Shown piece after piece: positions 10,013 through 20,473 of a DNA stretch of 64,000 nt. The stretch covers positions 118,398 to 182,397 of the forward strand of contig CAWBNB010000006.1 of NCBI GenBank assembly GCA_963789885.1. Reading direction: 5' to 3'. The notes below the pieces were generated by a model that searched no databases, was not told the origin of the DNA, and worked only from the letters and a program-made list of their open reading frames with translations. The translations under genes and the position numbers were made by a program. The first letter of the stretch is position 1. Each line of letters starts with the position of its first letter. Source of the DNA: DATEDA01 sp963789885. GTDB lineage: Bacteria; Pseudomonadota; Gammaproteobacteria; Burkholderiales; SG8-39.

Positions 10013-10919
10013 AGCTCGCTGACCTGCCGGTCGAGGAGCTCGAGCGCGCGCTGGCGGGCGACGGGCTCGGTCTCGACTTCGGGGCGATGCGCGTGCGGCT
10101 GCGCACGCGGGTGCGCGAGCTCGCCGGCGTCGTGCGCACCGTCTACGGCGCCTACCCGGCGGCGGATCCGGGCGGCTTCTACGACATCACGGCGCGCGTC
10201 GCGCCGATCGGCGGCGTACGGCGGCTCGTCCGTCCGCAGGTCAATCTCTGGGTCGACGGGGAGTCGCCTTTCGAACCGTTCCCGGCCGACACGCATTTCC
10301 CGCTGCTCGAGTGGGGCGTGAACTGGGCGTTCGCTACGCGGAGCAACCATTGCCTGCTGCTGCATGCGGGGGTGGTGGAGCGCGGCGGGCGGGCAGTGGT
10401 GCTGCCCGCATTGCCGGCGTCGGGCAAGAGCACGCTGACCGCCGCGCTCTCGACCCGCGGCTTCCGGCTCCTGTCGGACGAATTCGCGGTCGTGAGACTC
10501 GCCGACACGGCGCTGCTGCCGATCCCGCGCGCGGTCGCGCTCAAGAACGAGTCGATCGAGATCATCCGTGCGTTCGCGCCGGACGCCGTGCTCGGTCCCG
10601 AGTTTCCCGAAGACGCGCAAGGGAACGGTGGCCCATCTCGCGCCGTCCGCGGCGAGCGTCGCGGCGCGCGGAGTGCCGGCGGTGCCCGCGCTCGTCGTGT
10701 TCCCGATGTATACGCCCGGCGCGTGCGGCCGAGCTGGAGGCGTTTCCGAAGGCGCGGGCGTTCACCAAGCTCTCGGTGAACTCGTTCAACTACGAGCTGC
10801 TCGGCCCGGCGGGCTTCGACGCCGTCGGGGCGCTCATCTCGCGCTGCGACTGCTACCAGCTCCGGTTCGGCGACCTGGACGCCGCGATCGCCGCGATCTC
10901 GGGGCTGCTCTCCGACTGA
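10009..10919 (+). CDS. HprK-related kinase A (frameshifted)
   Basis: About 303 residues. The central P-loop LPASGKSTLTAALSTRGF and the following LLSDEFAVVR are the nucleotide-binding core of HPr kinase/phosphorylase relatives. The N-terminal part (WVDGESPFEPFP, LLEWGVNWAFATRSNHCLLLHAG) is typical of the HprK-related family A seen in EPS clusters rather than of true HPr kinase. Two frameshifts are each repaired by removing one base: a C in the CCC at 10606-10608 (restoring FPKTRKGTVAHLAPS) and a T at 10724 (restoring GAAAELEAFPKARAFTKLS). GTG start overlapping the PqqD-like gene. Its phosphorylation target is unknown. Confidence 0.75.
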
Positions 10920-10977
10920 CCGCCCGCTCGGCGATCCTCGCGACGGGGGAAAGCGGGAGGCCGGATAGACTCTGCGG

Positions 10978-12093
10978 ATGCCCGGCCTGCACGTGCCCAA
11001 CCTAGCGGCGGCGACCCTCCTGCGACTTCTCACCGACCCCGACGCCAGCCGGAGCTTGAGCCTCGACGATCTGGGATCGCGTGATTCGCGTGGGTCGCAC
11101 GAGCCGGCTGCTCGCGACGCTCAGGCAGCGTCTCGATGCCGCAGGCGCGCTCGACGCGGTTCCGGGGCCGGTGCGGAACCATCTCGACTCCGAGGCGGCG
11201 GCCGCACGCTATCGCAAGCAGCTGGTCCTCCGCGACCTCCACCAGCTCGAGGCGGTGCTCGAACCGGTCGCGGCCCCTATCGTGCTGCTGAAAGGGGCCG
11301 CGTATATCGTCCAGAACCTGCGCTTCGCCGACGGCCGCACCGTATCGGACGTCGATCTCCTCGTGCCGCGCGACCGGCTTGCCGACGTAGAGACCCGGCT
11401 GCGCGAGGCCGGCTGGATACCCGTCGAGGTGGACCCGTACGACGAGCGCTACTACCGCGAGTGGAGTCACGAAGTGCCGCCCATGCGCTTCCCGGGAAAC
11501 GCGCTCGAGCTCGACCTGCACCACGGGATCCTGCCGCCGATCTCGCGGGTGACGAGTGGATCCGGCGCCGCTCTTCGCCGAATCGCGCCCGGTCCCGGGC
11601 TCGGCGTTCCGCGTCCTCGCGCCGGAGGATCAGGTCCTGCACGCGTGCGTGCACGTGTTCGTCGATTCGGACCTCGCGGACCGCTTGCGCGACATCGTCG
11701 ATCTCGACGGATTGTTGCGGGCGTTCGCGGACCGGGCCGGGTCGTGGGACCGGCTCTGCGCCCGCGCGCAGGCGCTCGGCCTCGGGCGCGCCCTCTGGTA
11801 CGGCCTGCGCTACGCGTCGCTGCTGGTCGCGACGCCGGTCCCCGAGGCCGCGTGGCGGGCGCTCGACGCGCATGCACCGAACGCGGTCGTTCGCGGCTGA
11901 TCGACTGGCTCGTCGCGAACGTGACGCCGCCCGCTCCGGTCGACGAGCGGGCGTCGCTTGGACTCGGTCTCGCCCGCACTTTCGCGCGTTGATCCGGTAC
12001 TTCTGGATCCGCATGCCGCTGCCCATCCTGGTGCGCCACGCGGCCGTCAAAGGGGCACGCCGCATCTTCCCGCGCACGGCGTCGGCTTCCTGA
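10978..12093 (+). CDS. Nucleotidyltransferase-family protein of the HPr-rel-A cassette (frameshifted)
   Basis: About 371 residues. The block VLLKGAAYIVQNLRFADGRT followed by SDVDLLVPRDRLADVE is the nucleotidyltransferase signature of the uncharacterised NTP_transf_5 family, with the paired aspartates of DVD. A second conserved block reads EDQVLHACVHVFVDSDLADR, and the C-terminus is LIDWLVANVTPP. Four frameshifts are needed; three (C at 11071, near 11554, near 11895) vanish on removing one base. It is the third member of the HPr-rel-A cassette. A nucleotidyl-modifying role is inferred from the family only. Confidence 0.7.
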   Translation: MPGLHVPNLAAATLLRLLTDPDASRSLSLDDLGSRDSRGSHEPAARDAQAASRCRRRARRGSGAGAEPSRLRGGGRTLSQAAGPPRPPPARGGARTGRGPYRAAERGRVYRPEPALRRRPHRIGRRSPRAARPACRRRDPAARGRLDTRRGGPVRRALLPRVESRSAAHALPGKRARARPAPRDPAADLAGDEWIRRRSSPNRARSRARRSASSRRRIRSCTRACTCSSIRTSRTACATSSISTDCCGRSRTGPGRGTGSAPARRRSASGAPSGTACATRRCWSRRRSPRPRGGRSTRMHRTRSFAADRLARRERDAARSGRRAGVAWTRSRPHFRALIRYFWIRMPLPILVRHAAVKGARRIFPRTASAS

Positions 12094-12149
12094 CGCGATA
12101 GTTCTTGACTTCTTGACGGAAGCCCGACGATCGAAGCGGGCCGGATGTC

Positions 12150-12165
12150 TGTGAACGATGTCACC
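12150..12165. promoter_or_regulatory. CRP/FNR-family-like operator 1
   Basis: TGTGA ACGATG TCACC matches the TGTGA-N6-TCACA consensus of CRP-family regulators at nine of ten fixed bases. It lies in the intergenic region upstream of the polyprenyl sugar transferase gene, 43 bases from a second site of the same kind. Confidence 0.55.
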
Positions 12166-12192
12166 GCACCGCACGCGCGCTCGCATCGGCCT

Positions 12193-12208
12193 TGTGACCT
12201 AGTTCACG
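12193..12208. promoter_or_regulatory. CRP/FNR-family-like operator 2
   Basis: TGTGA CCTAGT TCACG again matches TGTGA-N6-TCACA at nine of ten fixed bases. The 43-base spacing from site 1 is about four helical turns, so both would face the same side of the DNA. Which CRP-family protein would bind (CRP, FNR or a c-di-GMP-type Clp) cannot be told from sequence. Confidence 0.55.
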
Positions 12209-12540
12209 AGGCCGGGCTTTTTGCAAACTTTGACAATCGTTTGCGACGGGAAGTGCGAGTATTCCGTTGTCCTAGCGACGTATCTGCGGCTTCTTCCGAG
12301 CATCTCGCAGCGTTGAACGCCTGAGGGGGTATCGTCCCCGCAAGCCGGAACGTTCGGCTCCAGGCAGCGAGGCTCGCCAACTACAACATCGTGCCGCGCA
12401 TCCGTTGAGGCAGCACCGGGGGTAGTGCTGTCGCAGCGGTGCGTATCGCCGTTCGATCGCGCGGGAAGGACAGCTCCGGACAAGACACCGTCCGCGAGCT
12501 GGCAAAGGGGATTTCGAGCAGGACGGCGGCAAGTAACCAG

Positions 12541-13927
12541 ATGGTCAATCTGCTTCGCTATCACGCGTCGGTTGCAGCGCTCGGCCAGTTGATGGTCGAC
12601 GTCGGGCTGTTCTTCGCGGCCCTGCTCGTCGCGGTGTTCCTGCAGCGGCCCTCCACGCAGCCGCTGATGAGCATGCTGCCGTCGGCGCTGCTGTTCGCGT
12701 GCGTGATGGCGCTGATGAACGCGGCCTTCGGCCTCTACCGCCGCGAGCCGCCGCTCGAGGACGGCGCCTTCGTCCGCCGCGCCATTCTCGCGATGCTGAT
12801 CGGCTTCCCGATCGCCTACGCGCTCTACTTCACCGACTCGCGCGGCACGGTGCTCCAGGACGCGACGCCGTACGCGGTGCTCTTCGGGCTCAGCCTCGCG
12901 ATCGCGCTCCGCAAGCCCTTCCTGTCGCGCACCGCCGGCGCGCTGTTCCCGCGCCGCATTCTCGTAATTGGCACCGGCCACGGCGCCTTCGAGGTCGAAC
13001 GCACGGTCCGGGCGCTTCCGTCCGCCGCGAGCACGGTCGTCGGCTTCGTGCCGCTGGCGACGCGAGAAGAGGGTATCGCGGTGCCGCGCGAGCGGCTCAC
13101 CCCGCCGGGCCTCGCGATCACCGAGCTCGTCTCGCGGCTACGGGTCGACGAGATCGTGGTCGCGGCGCGCGAGCAGCGCGGCGGCGTGCTGCCCGGTCGC
13201 CGACCTGCTCGCCTGCCGCGCCGTCGGAGTGCGTATCAGCGACCTGTCGGGGTTCTTCGAGCGCATGCGCGGCGAGGTCCCGATCGAGTCGCTGAAAGCG
13301 AGCTGGCTGATCTACGGCGACGGCTTCCGCCAGGGGTTCGCCCGGCGGTTCGTCAAGCGGCTGTTCGATCTCGTGACCTCGGCGATGCTGCTCGTCGTCG
13401 CCGCACCGGTAATGGTCGTTACCGCGCTCGCCATCTTCGCGGAAGGCGACGGGCCGGTGGTCTTCCGGCAGGAGCGCGTGGGCCGCGGCGGCCGCACCTT
13501 CACGCTGCTCAAGTTCCGCAGCATGCGGCGCGACGCCGAGGCGGGCGGCAAGGCGCAATGGGCCGCCGAGAAGGACGAGCGCGTCACCGCGGTCGGCCGC
13601 TTCATCCGCAAGCTCCGGATCGACGAGCTGCCGCAGCTCTTCAACGTCCTCGCCGGCGAGATGAGCCTCGTCGGGCCGCGCCCCGAGCGTCCCTGCTTCG
13701 TCGCCGATCTCGCGAAGGAGATTCCGTTCTACGAGCTGCGACACAGCGTCAAACCCGGCATCACGGGGTGGGCGCAGGTGCGATGGACTTACGGGGCCTC
13801 GGTCGAGGATTCGAAGCGCAAGCTCCAGTTCGACCTCTACTACGTCAAGAACCACTCCCTCGCGCTCGATCTCCTCATCGCGGTCGAGACGATCCGGGTC
13901 GTCCTGTTCGCGAAGGGCTCGCGCTGA
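12541..13927 (+). CDS. EPS polyprenyl glycosylphosphotransferase of the XrtA/PEP-CTERM locus (frameshifted)
   Basis: About 462 residues, the usual length of the EpsB-type sugar transferase tied to PEP-CTERM loci. N-terminal membrane helices (LMVDVGLFFAALLVAVFL) are followed by a nucleotide-binding-like middle (RRILVIGTGHGAFEVE) and the C-terminal bacterial sugar transferase domain with FTLLKFRSMRRDAE, LRIDELPQLFNVLAGEMSLV and VGPRPERP. It moves a sugar-1-phosphate to undecaprenyl phosphate, the first step of the polymer repeat unit at the inner membrane. The start at 12541 (MVNLLRYHASV) matches the family N-terminus. One frameshift, an extra C in the CCC at 13192-13194, is repaired by removing one base to give GGVLPVADLLACRAVG. 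Confidence 0.85.
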
Positions 13928-13993
13928 CCGCGGGCCCGTGAGCAGGGCCGACGGGCGGGGCCTGCTGCGCGGGCGGCCGTTGCCGCGTGGGTG

Positions 13994-14012
13994 GAATTTT
14001 TCATGGAAATTC
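13994..14012. promoter_or_regulatory. Inverted repeat in the prsK promoter region
   Basis: GAATTT and AAATTC form a six-base inverted repeat around a seven-base spacer in the 226-base gap between the sugar transferase and prsK. The gap is locally AT-rich against a GC-rich background, as expected for a promoter or operator. A GTGGAATT word here recurs before the PEP-CTERM gene near 25425. Function not shown. Confidence 0.3.
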
Positions 14013-14153
14013 ACACGGTTCCGGGAGACTTTGGGTGTCGGCCCGTTTTACAATGCTTGTCGGTCGATACGAGAGGCGGACTGCTCGCGCTGCGGGCAGC
14101 GGCTCGAGCCGCTTCGGTCGACATCCACAGCTAGAGGCACGTAGGCCAACGAT

Positions 14154-16254
14154 GCCCACGACGTTCGCGACGGTCGGCGTTTGGAGCTACGGGCTGGCGG
14201 CCGCCGGCTTCGCCGTGTTTCTCGCCGTCCTCGCAGTCGGGCGACGTCTCCCGGCACAACCGCGCACGCTGCTCGCGGCCGTCGCCGCGAGCGTTGCCTG
14301 GGCGGTCGCGGGTGTCGTGTTCGCGATGGGCGGCGGTGCGACCTGGTGGATCGCCCAGCGTCCTGCTCGATCTCCTGCGGGTCGGCCTGTGGCTCGCTCT
14401 GCTCGCGACGTTCTTCGGATCGTCTGCCGCCGACGCGCGTCGCGCCTCGTGGTCGCCCTTCCGCGGTTCCCGGTGGCTGGTAGGGCTCGGGTCTGGTCGC
14501 CGCGGCAGCGGCGGTCGCGATGTCCCCGCCCCGCCTCGCGGTGGAGGCGTTCCAGGGAGAAGGCGCCGGGATCGCGGGGATCGTCGCGCTCCTCGGCGTC
14601 ACGATCTTCGGCCTCGCGCTCATCGAGCATCTGCTCCGCAACGCACCCGAGCAGGTCGGCTGGCGCCTGAAGCCGCTGCTGCTCGCGCTCGGCAGCGTGT
14701 TCGCGTTCGACCTGCTCGCTCTTCTCGGAGGCGTTCCTCTTCCGCGCAATCGACCCGGACCTGTGGGCGGCGCGCGGAGTGGTGAACCTGCTCGTCCTGC
14801 CCCTGGTTGCGGTCACCATCGCACGGAGCCGCGAGTGGACACCGGGGGTGGTCGTTTCGCGCGGGGTCGTATTCCACTCCGTCGCGCTCGTCGGCTGCGG
14901 CGTGTACCTGCTCGCGATGGCAGCGGCGGGGTACTACGTCCGGTACTTCGGCGGAAGCTGGGGCAAGAGCGTCCAGACGATCCTCCTCTTCTGCGCGGTG
15001 CTCGTGCTCGTCGTCGTGGTGTTCTCCGGCACCGTGCGGTCGCGGCTCCGGGTGTTCGTGGGCAAGCACTTCTTCGCCTACCGGTACGACTACCGGCAGG
15101 AGTGGCTGCGGTTCACGAGCCGGCTGTCGAGCCCGGATCCGGGCCAGACGCTGCAGCAGCAGTGCATCCGCGCGCTCGCCGATCTGGTCGAGAGCCCGGG
15201 CGGGATCCTGTGGCTGCGGAACGGCACGGGATTCATCCCCGCCGCGCGCTGGAACATGCCCGAGACGGCGGCGAGCGAGCCGTTCGAGAGCCCGTTTGCG
15301 CTCTTCCTCGGCGAGACCGGGTGGATCATCGACGTCACGGAGTGGCGCACGGCGCCCGAGCGCTACGGCGGCCGGCCGCTACCGGAGTGGCTCGGCGGAC
15401 TCGCCGGCGCATGGCTCGTCGTCCCGCTCAACCTTGCGCACGAGTTGCTCGGCTTCGTCGTCCTCGCGAGCCCGCGCGCACCGATCGACATCAACTGGGA
15501 GGTGCGCGACCTCCTGAAGACCGCGAGCCGGCAGGCCGCGAGCTATCTCGCGCAGCTCCACGCGAGCGAGGCGCTGCTCGAGGCGCGCAAGTTCGACGCC
15601 TTCAACCGCATGTCGGCGTTCGTCGTCCACGATCTGAAGAACCTCGTCGCGCAGCTCTCGCTGATGCTCAGGAACGCCGAGCGCCACCGCGACAAGCCGG
15701 AGTTCCAGCGGGACATGCTGATGACGGTCGAGAACGTGGTGCAGCGGATGAATCACCTGCTGCTGCAGCTCCGCTCGGGCACGACTCCGGTCGACAAGCC
15801 GGCGGCCGTGGCACTGGAGCCGGTCGTGCGGCGCGTCCAGGCCGCGAAGTCCGTCGCGCAGCAGCGGTTGACCGTAGACATCGCCGCCGGCGTCCATGCG
15901 CTCGGTCACGAAGATCGTCTCGAGCGGGTGATCGGGCATCTCGTGCAGAACGCGCTCGATGCGACGCCCCCGGAGGGGACGGTCGCCGTGCGCGTGTACC
16001 GCGAGAACGGCAAGGCGGCGATCGAAATTGCCGACGACGGTGTCGGCATGACGTCCGAGTTCGTGCGCAGCAAGCTGTTCCGGCCGTTCCAGTCGAGCAA
16101 GCCGACCGGGATGGGGATCGGCGCGTACGAGAGCGCGCAGTACGTCTGGGATCTCGGCGGGCGGATCGACGTTGACAGCGAGCTGGGGCGCGGCACGCGG
16201 ATCAAGGTGCTGCTGCCCGAGCGCGCGGCCGAGAGCGAACGCGAAGCGGCATGA
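14154..16254 (+). CDS. prsK: PEP-CTERM system histidine kinase PrsK (frameshifted)
   Basis: About 699 residues, matching the PrsK family. The N-terminal third is a row of membrane helices (MPTTFATVGVWSYGLAAAGF onward, then VNLLVLPLVAVTIARS and ILLFCAVLVLVVVVFSG). A GAF-like sensor region follows (ADLVESPGGILWLRNGTGF). The histidine phosphorylation box is FVVHDLKNLVAQLSLMLRN, and the HATPase core has HLVQNALDATPPEG, IADDGVGM and GMGIGAYESAQYV. It should phosphorylate PrsR, whose gene overlaps by ATGA. Several frameshifts all lie before 14760, in the membrane part; the first is repaired by deleting one C in CCC near 14350. The sensor and kinase parts are intact. Confidence 0.9.
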
Positions 16255-17607
16255 GCGACAAGCGCCGACCCCTGCTGATCGTCGAGGACGATCCCGCGCT
16301 GCAGAAGCAGATGCGCTGGGCGTTCGACAAGTACGAGACCGTCGTCGCCGACGATCGCGAGTCGGCGATCGCCCAGCTCAGACGCCACGAGCCGGCGGTG
16401 GTCACGATGGATCTCGGGCTGCCGCCGGCGCCCGACGATCCCGACCGAGGGCATCCGGCTCCTCCAGGAGACGCTCGCGCTCGCGCCGGACACCAAGGTC
16501 ATCGTGCTGACCGGCCAGAACGACCGGGCGAACGCGCTGAAGGCGGTCGGCCTGGGCGCGTACGACTTCTACACCAAGCCGTTCGAGCCGGAGATCCTGA
16601 CGCTGATGATCGACCGGGCGTTCCGGCTCCACGATCTGCAGGAGGAGAACCGCCGCCTGCAGACCGCGCAGCTCGGCGACTCGATGGCCGGGATCATCAC
16701 GCGCGACGCCGAGATGCAGAAGGTGTGCCGCACCATCGAGCGGGTCGCGACCACCGACGTCACCATCCTGCTGCTCGGCGAGTCCGGCACCGGCAAGGAG
16801 GTGCTCGCACGCGCGCTCCACGGACTCTCGCCGCGGCGTGCGCAGCGCTTCGTCGCGATCAACTGCGCCGCGATTCCCGAGAACCTCCTCGAGAGCGAGC
16901 TCTTCGGCTACGAGAAGGGCGCGTTCACCGGGGCGGTGCGGCAGACCCTGGGCAAGATCGAGATGGCTCACCGCGGGACGCTGTTCCTCGACGAGATCGG
17001 CGACCTGCCGTCGGCGCTCCAGGCGAAGCTGCTGCGGTTCCTGCAGGAGCGGGTGATCGAGCGCGTCGGCGGGCGCGAGGAGATCGCGGTGGACACGCGC
17101 ATCGTCTGCGCGACGCACCAGAACCTGAAGGATCTCATCGCGGCCGGCCGGTTCCGCGAGGATCTCTACTATCGCCTCGCGGAGATCGTCGTCACGATCC
17201 CGCCGCTGCGGAGCCGGCCCGGGGACGCGAGCCTGCTCGCGCACGCCTTCGTGCGGCGCGTCGCCACGGAGCAGAAGCGCGGCTCGATCTCGCTGCGCGC
17301 CGACGCGGTCGCCGCGATCGAGGCCCACCCCTGGCCCGGGAACGTGCGCGAGCTCGAGAACTGCGTGAAGCGCGCGGTGATCATGGCCGACGGCGGGACG
17401 ATCGGGCCGGACGATCTCGGCCTGCAGGCGCCCGTCGCTGCCGGCGACGAGCGCGCGACGCTGAAGCAGGTGCGGGAGACGGCCGAACGCGAAGCCGTCG
17501 TGCGAGTCCTCGGCCGGGTGAACGGCAACGTCAGCAAGGCCGCCGAGCTGCTCGGCGTGAGCCGGCCGACCCTTTACGATCTCATGGAGCGCTTCGGGCT
17601 CCGCTGA
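16251..17607 (+). CDS. prsR: PEP-CTERM-box response regulator PrsR, sigma-54 activator (frameshifted once)
   Basis: About 452 residues. A receiver domain (LLIVEDDPALQKQM, phospho-acceptor Asp in VTMDLGLPP, Lys in FYTKPFEPE) is followed by an AAA+ domain with Walker A GESGTGKE, the sigma-54 contact loop GAFTGA, Walker B GTLFLDEIGDLP, and a C-terminal Fis-type helix-turn-helix (VSKAAELLGVSRPTLYDLM). It is expected to switch on PEP-CTERM genes from sigma-54 promoters when phosphorylated by PrsK. The single frameshift is an extra C at 16440-16442 and its removal restores DDPTEGIRLLQETLA between receiver residues. Start overlaps prsK by four bases. Confidence 0.92.
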
Positions 17608-17639
17608 GCCCGCGCTGCCGCAACCGGGAAAGCCTCCAC

Positions 17640-20433
17640 GTGAAGCCATCGACTCTCGATCCTCCGCACGCGGCTCGCCGCGCTCGTCTTCGCCGCGGCG
17701 CTCGCGGCCGGCTGCGGCGGCGAAAAGCCGGCAGCGCTCGTCGCCTCGGCGAAGGACTACATCGCGAAGCGCGATTTCCGCAGCGCCGAGCTCCAGCTCA
17801 AGACCGCGCTGCAGAAGGAGCCGACGCTTGCCGAGGCGCGCTTCCTGCTGGGGCAGGCGCTGCTGCAGACGGGAGACTATCCGTCGGCCGAGAAGGAGTT
17901 CCGGCGCGCGCTCGAGTACAAGTATCCGCCCGAGGCCGTGTACCCGTTGCTCGCACGCGCGCTGCTGCGGCAGAGCGACGTCGACGCGGTCCGGAAGGGG
18001 GTCAACGAGCTCAGGGAGGTGAAGCTCGCCGACCCGGTCGCCCAGGCCGCCCTGAAGACCGAGCTCGGGTACGCGTACCTCGGACTGCGCCAGCCGAAGG
18101 ACGCGCGCGCCGCTTTCGCCGATGCGCTGGCCGCGAAGCCGGGCGATCCATCCGCGCGCATCGGCGAGGCGCGGCTCCTCGGCGCCGACGGCGATATCGA
18201 CGGCGCGATGAAGGTGGTCGACGCGGTGCTCGCCGACTCTCCGGGGCTTGCCCGAGGCGCTGCAGCTGAAGGCGGAGATCCACCTCGCCCGCCGCGAGAC
18301 CGACGCGGCACTCGCCGCGCTGCGCGAGGTCGTCAAGGCCGAACCCTGGAACGGCAACGCGCGCTACACGATCGTCTCGCTGCTCGTGGACGCACGGAAG
18401 TTCGACGACGCCCAGGCCGAGCTCGGCGCGATGAAGAAGGCGCTGCCGCGGGACATCCGGTCGCGATACCTGGAGGCCTTGATCGCGTTCCGGCGCGGCG
18501 ACGCCGCCAAGGCGAAGGAGCCGATCCTCCAGGTGCTCAGGGCGCTGCCGGACCACGCGCCGAGCCTGCTGCTCGCCGGGGCGATCGAGTACCAGCTCGG
18601 CCAGTTCAGCACGGCGGAGGATCACCTGCGGAAGGTCGTCGGGCGCTTCCCGAACCACATCTACGCGCGCAACCTGCTCGCGCTCACCTATGTCCGGCTC
18701 GGCCAGCCGGCCCGCGCGCAGGAGACGATCCAGCCTGCCCTCGCGGCGGCGCCCAAGGATCCGAGCGTGCTGCGTGTCGCGGGCCAGGTTGCGATCGCCA
18801 ACAACGACGCGAAGCGCGCAATGGACTACTTCGAGCGTGCGGCGGCCGTCGCCAAGGACGACCCCGGGGCGCGGATCAGGCTGGGAGCGGTCCGCCTCGC
18901 CACCGGCGACTCGGAAGGCGCGATGCGCGACCTGGAGGCGGCTGCGGAGCTGGACAGCGATGCCTACATGGCGGACGTAGGCCTGGTCGCCGCCCACGTC
19001 TCGCGCAAGGAGTTCGACAAGGCGCTCGCCGTCGTCGACCGACTCGCGAAGAAGCAGCCGCAGAGCGGGATGCCGGAGAACCTGCGGGGCCTCGTGTATC
19101 TCGCGAAGGGCGACCGGAAGAGCGCCCGCGCGGCGTTCGAGAAGGCGCTCGAGCTGCAGCCCGACTTCCTGCCCGCTGCGACCAGTCTCGCGCGCCTCGA
19201 CATTGCCGAGAAGCAGCCCGAGGCCGCGCGCAAGCGGTTCGAGGCGATCGTCGCCAAGGCACCGAAGAACGATCAGGCGCTGCTCGCGCTCGCCGAGATC
19301 CAGGCCGCGACCGGACGTGCCGCTGAAGGAAATCGTCCCGACGGTCGACCGCGCCGTGAGCGCCAACCCGACGTCGGTCCAGGCGCGGCTCGCCCAGATC
19401 GGCATTCACCTGCGCATGAACAATCCCAAGGCCGCGCTCGCAGCCGCGCAGTCGGCCGCCGTCGGCGCTGCCCGACAACCCGCGATCGTCGAGGCGCTCG
19501 GCCGCGCCCAGCTCGCTGCCGGCGAGCCGAACCAGGCGGTCGCGAGTTTCAACAAGCTGGCCACGCTCCTCCCGCAGTCGCCGGGCCCGCTGATGCTCGT
19601 GGCGCGGGCGCACGTCGCGAAGAAGGACTTCACCGCCGCAACGCCAGACGCTGCAGAAGGCGCTCGCGCTGCAGCCCGGCAGCCTCGACATCTATCGCGA
19701 CGCGATCGCGACCTACATCGCCGCCGGCAAGCCCGAGGAGGCGCTCGCGGACGCCCGGGCGGTGCAGAAGGCTCGGCCGAAGGAGGCGATCGGGTTCGTG
19801 TTCGAGGGCGAAGTGCTGATCGTCGAGAAGAAGTTCGACGAGGCCGCTCGTGCCTACGCGGAAGCGCTCAAGCGGCAGCCCGAGCCGCTGCTCGTGCTGC
19901 GTCAGCGCGCGCTGCTCGAGGCGGCAGGAAAGCGAAACGAGGGCGAGGCGGTCGTCGCGCGCTGGCTGCGCGAGAACCCGAAGGACGCGGTGGTGCGGCT
20001 CTACCTCGCCGACCGGGATCTGGCGGCGAAGGACTACAAGGCGGCCGCGGCCGGTTACCGGCAGATCGTCGCCGACCAGCCGAACAACGCGGTCGCGATG
20101 AACAATCTCGCCTGGACGCTCGGGGAGCTCAAGGACCCGAGCGCGCTCGGCTACGCGGAGAAAGCGGCGCGACTCGCGCCCAGGAGCCCGGCGGTAGCCG
20201 ACACGTACGGCTGGCTCCTGGTCGAGAGCGGGGACACGAAGCGCGGCACCGAGATCCTCGGGCGTGCGTCGAAGGCAGCCCCGAACGCGCACGAGATTCG
20301 GCTCCATTACGCAAAGGCGCTGATCAAGTCGGGCGACAAGGGCGCAGCGCGCAAGGAGCTCGAGCAGATCGCGCAGGCGCCGGGCGAGAGCCCGGTGAAG
20401 GCCGAGGCCGAGTCGCTGCTGAAACAGCTATGA
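17640..20433 (+). CDS. prsT: PEP-CTERM system TPR-repeat lipoprotein PrsT (frameshifted)
   Basis: About 930 residues, the size of the PrsT family. The leader RLAALVFAAALAAGCGG is a lipobox signal, so the mature protein should be an outer-membrane-anchored lipoprotein. The rest is nearly all tetratricopeptide repeats, with units such as FRSAELQLKTALQKEPTLAE, FSTAEDHLRKVVGRFPNH and YKAAAAGYRQIVADQPNN. It is thought to help polymer or PEP-CTERM protein handling at the cell surface. Four frameshifts (near 17659, 18245, 19314 and 19641) are each repaired by removing one base, the second in GGGG. A GTG start at 17640 is used. It lies 32 bases behind prsR. Confidence 0.88.
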
Positions 20434-20473
20434 GCGAGCGCACCTGGGGCCTCGCATCGAGGGCGACGCGATC

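Larger units (their letters stand above)
12094..12540 (+). promoter_or_regulatory. Intergenic control region before the EPS sugar transferase gene
   Basis: 447 bases without a convincing gene. It holds two CRP-family-like sites (listed separately), a TTGACA at 12230-12235 with no clear -10 at normal spacing, and an inverted repeat CAGCAC/GTGCTG at 12411-12430 that could fold in the leader. The sugar transferase start at 12541 is preceded by an in-frame ATG-free stretch, so a long leader of roughly 300 bases is possible. Confidence 0.45.
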
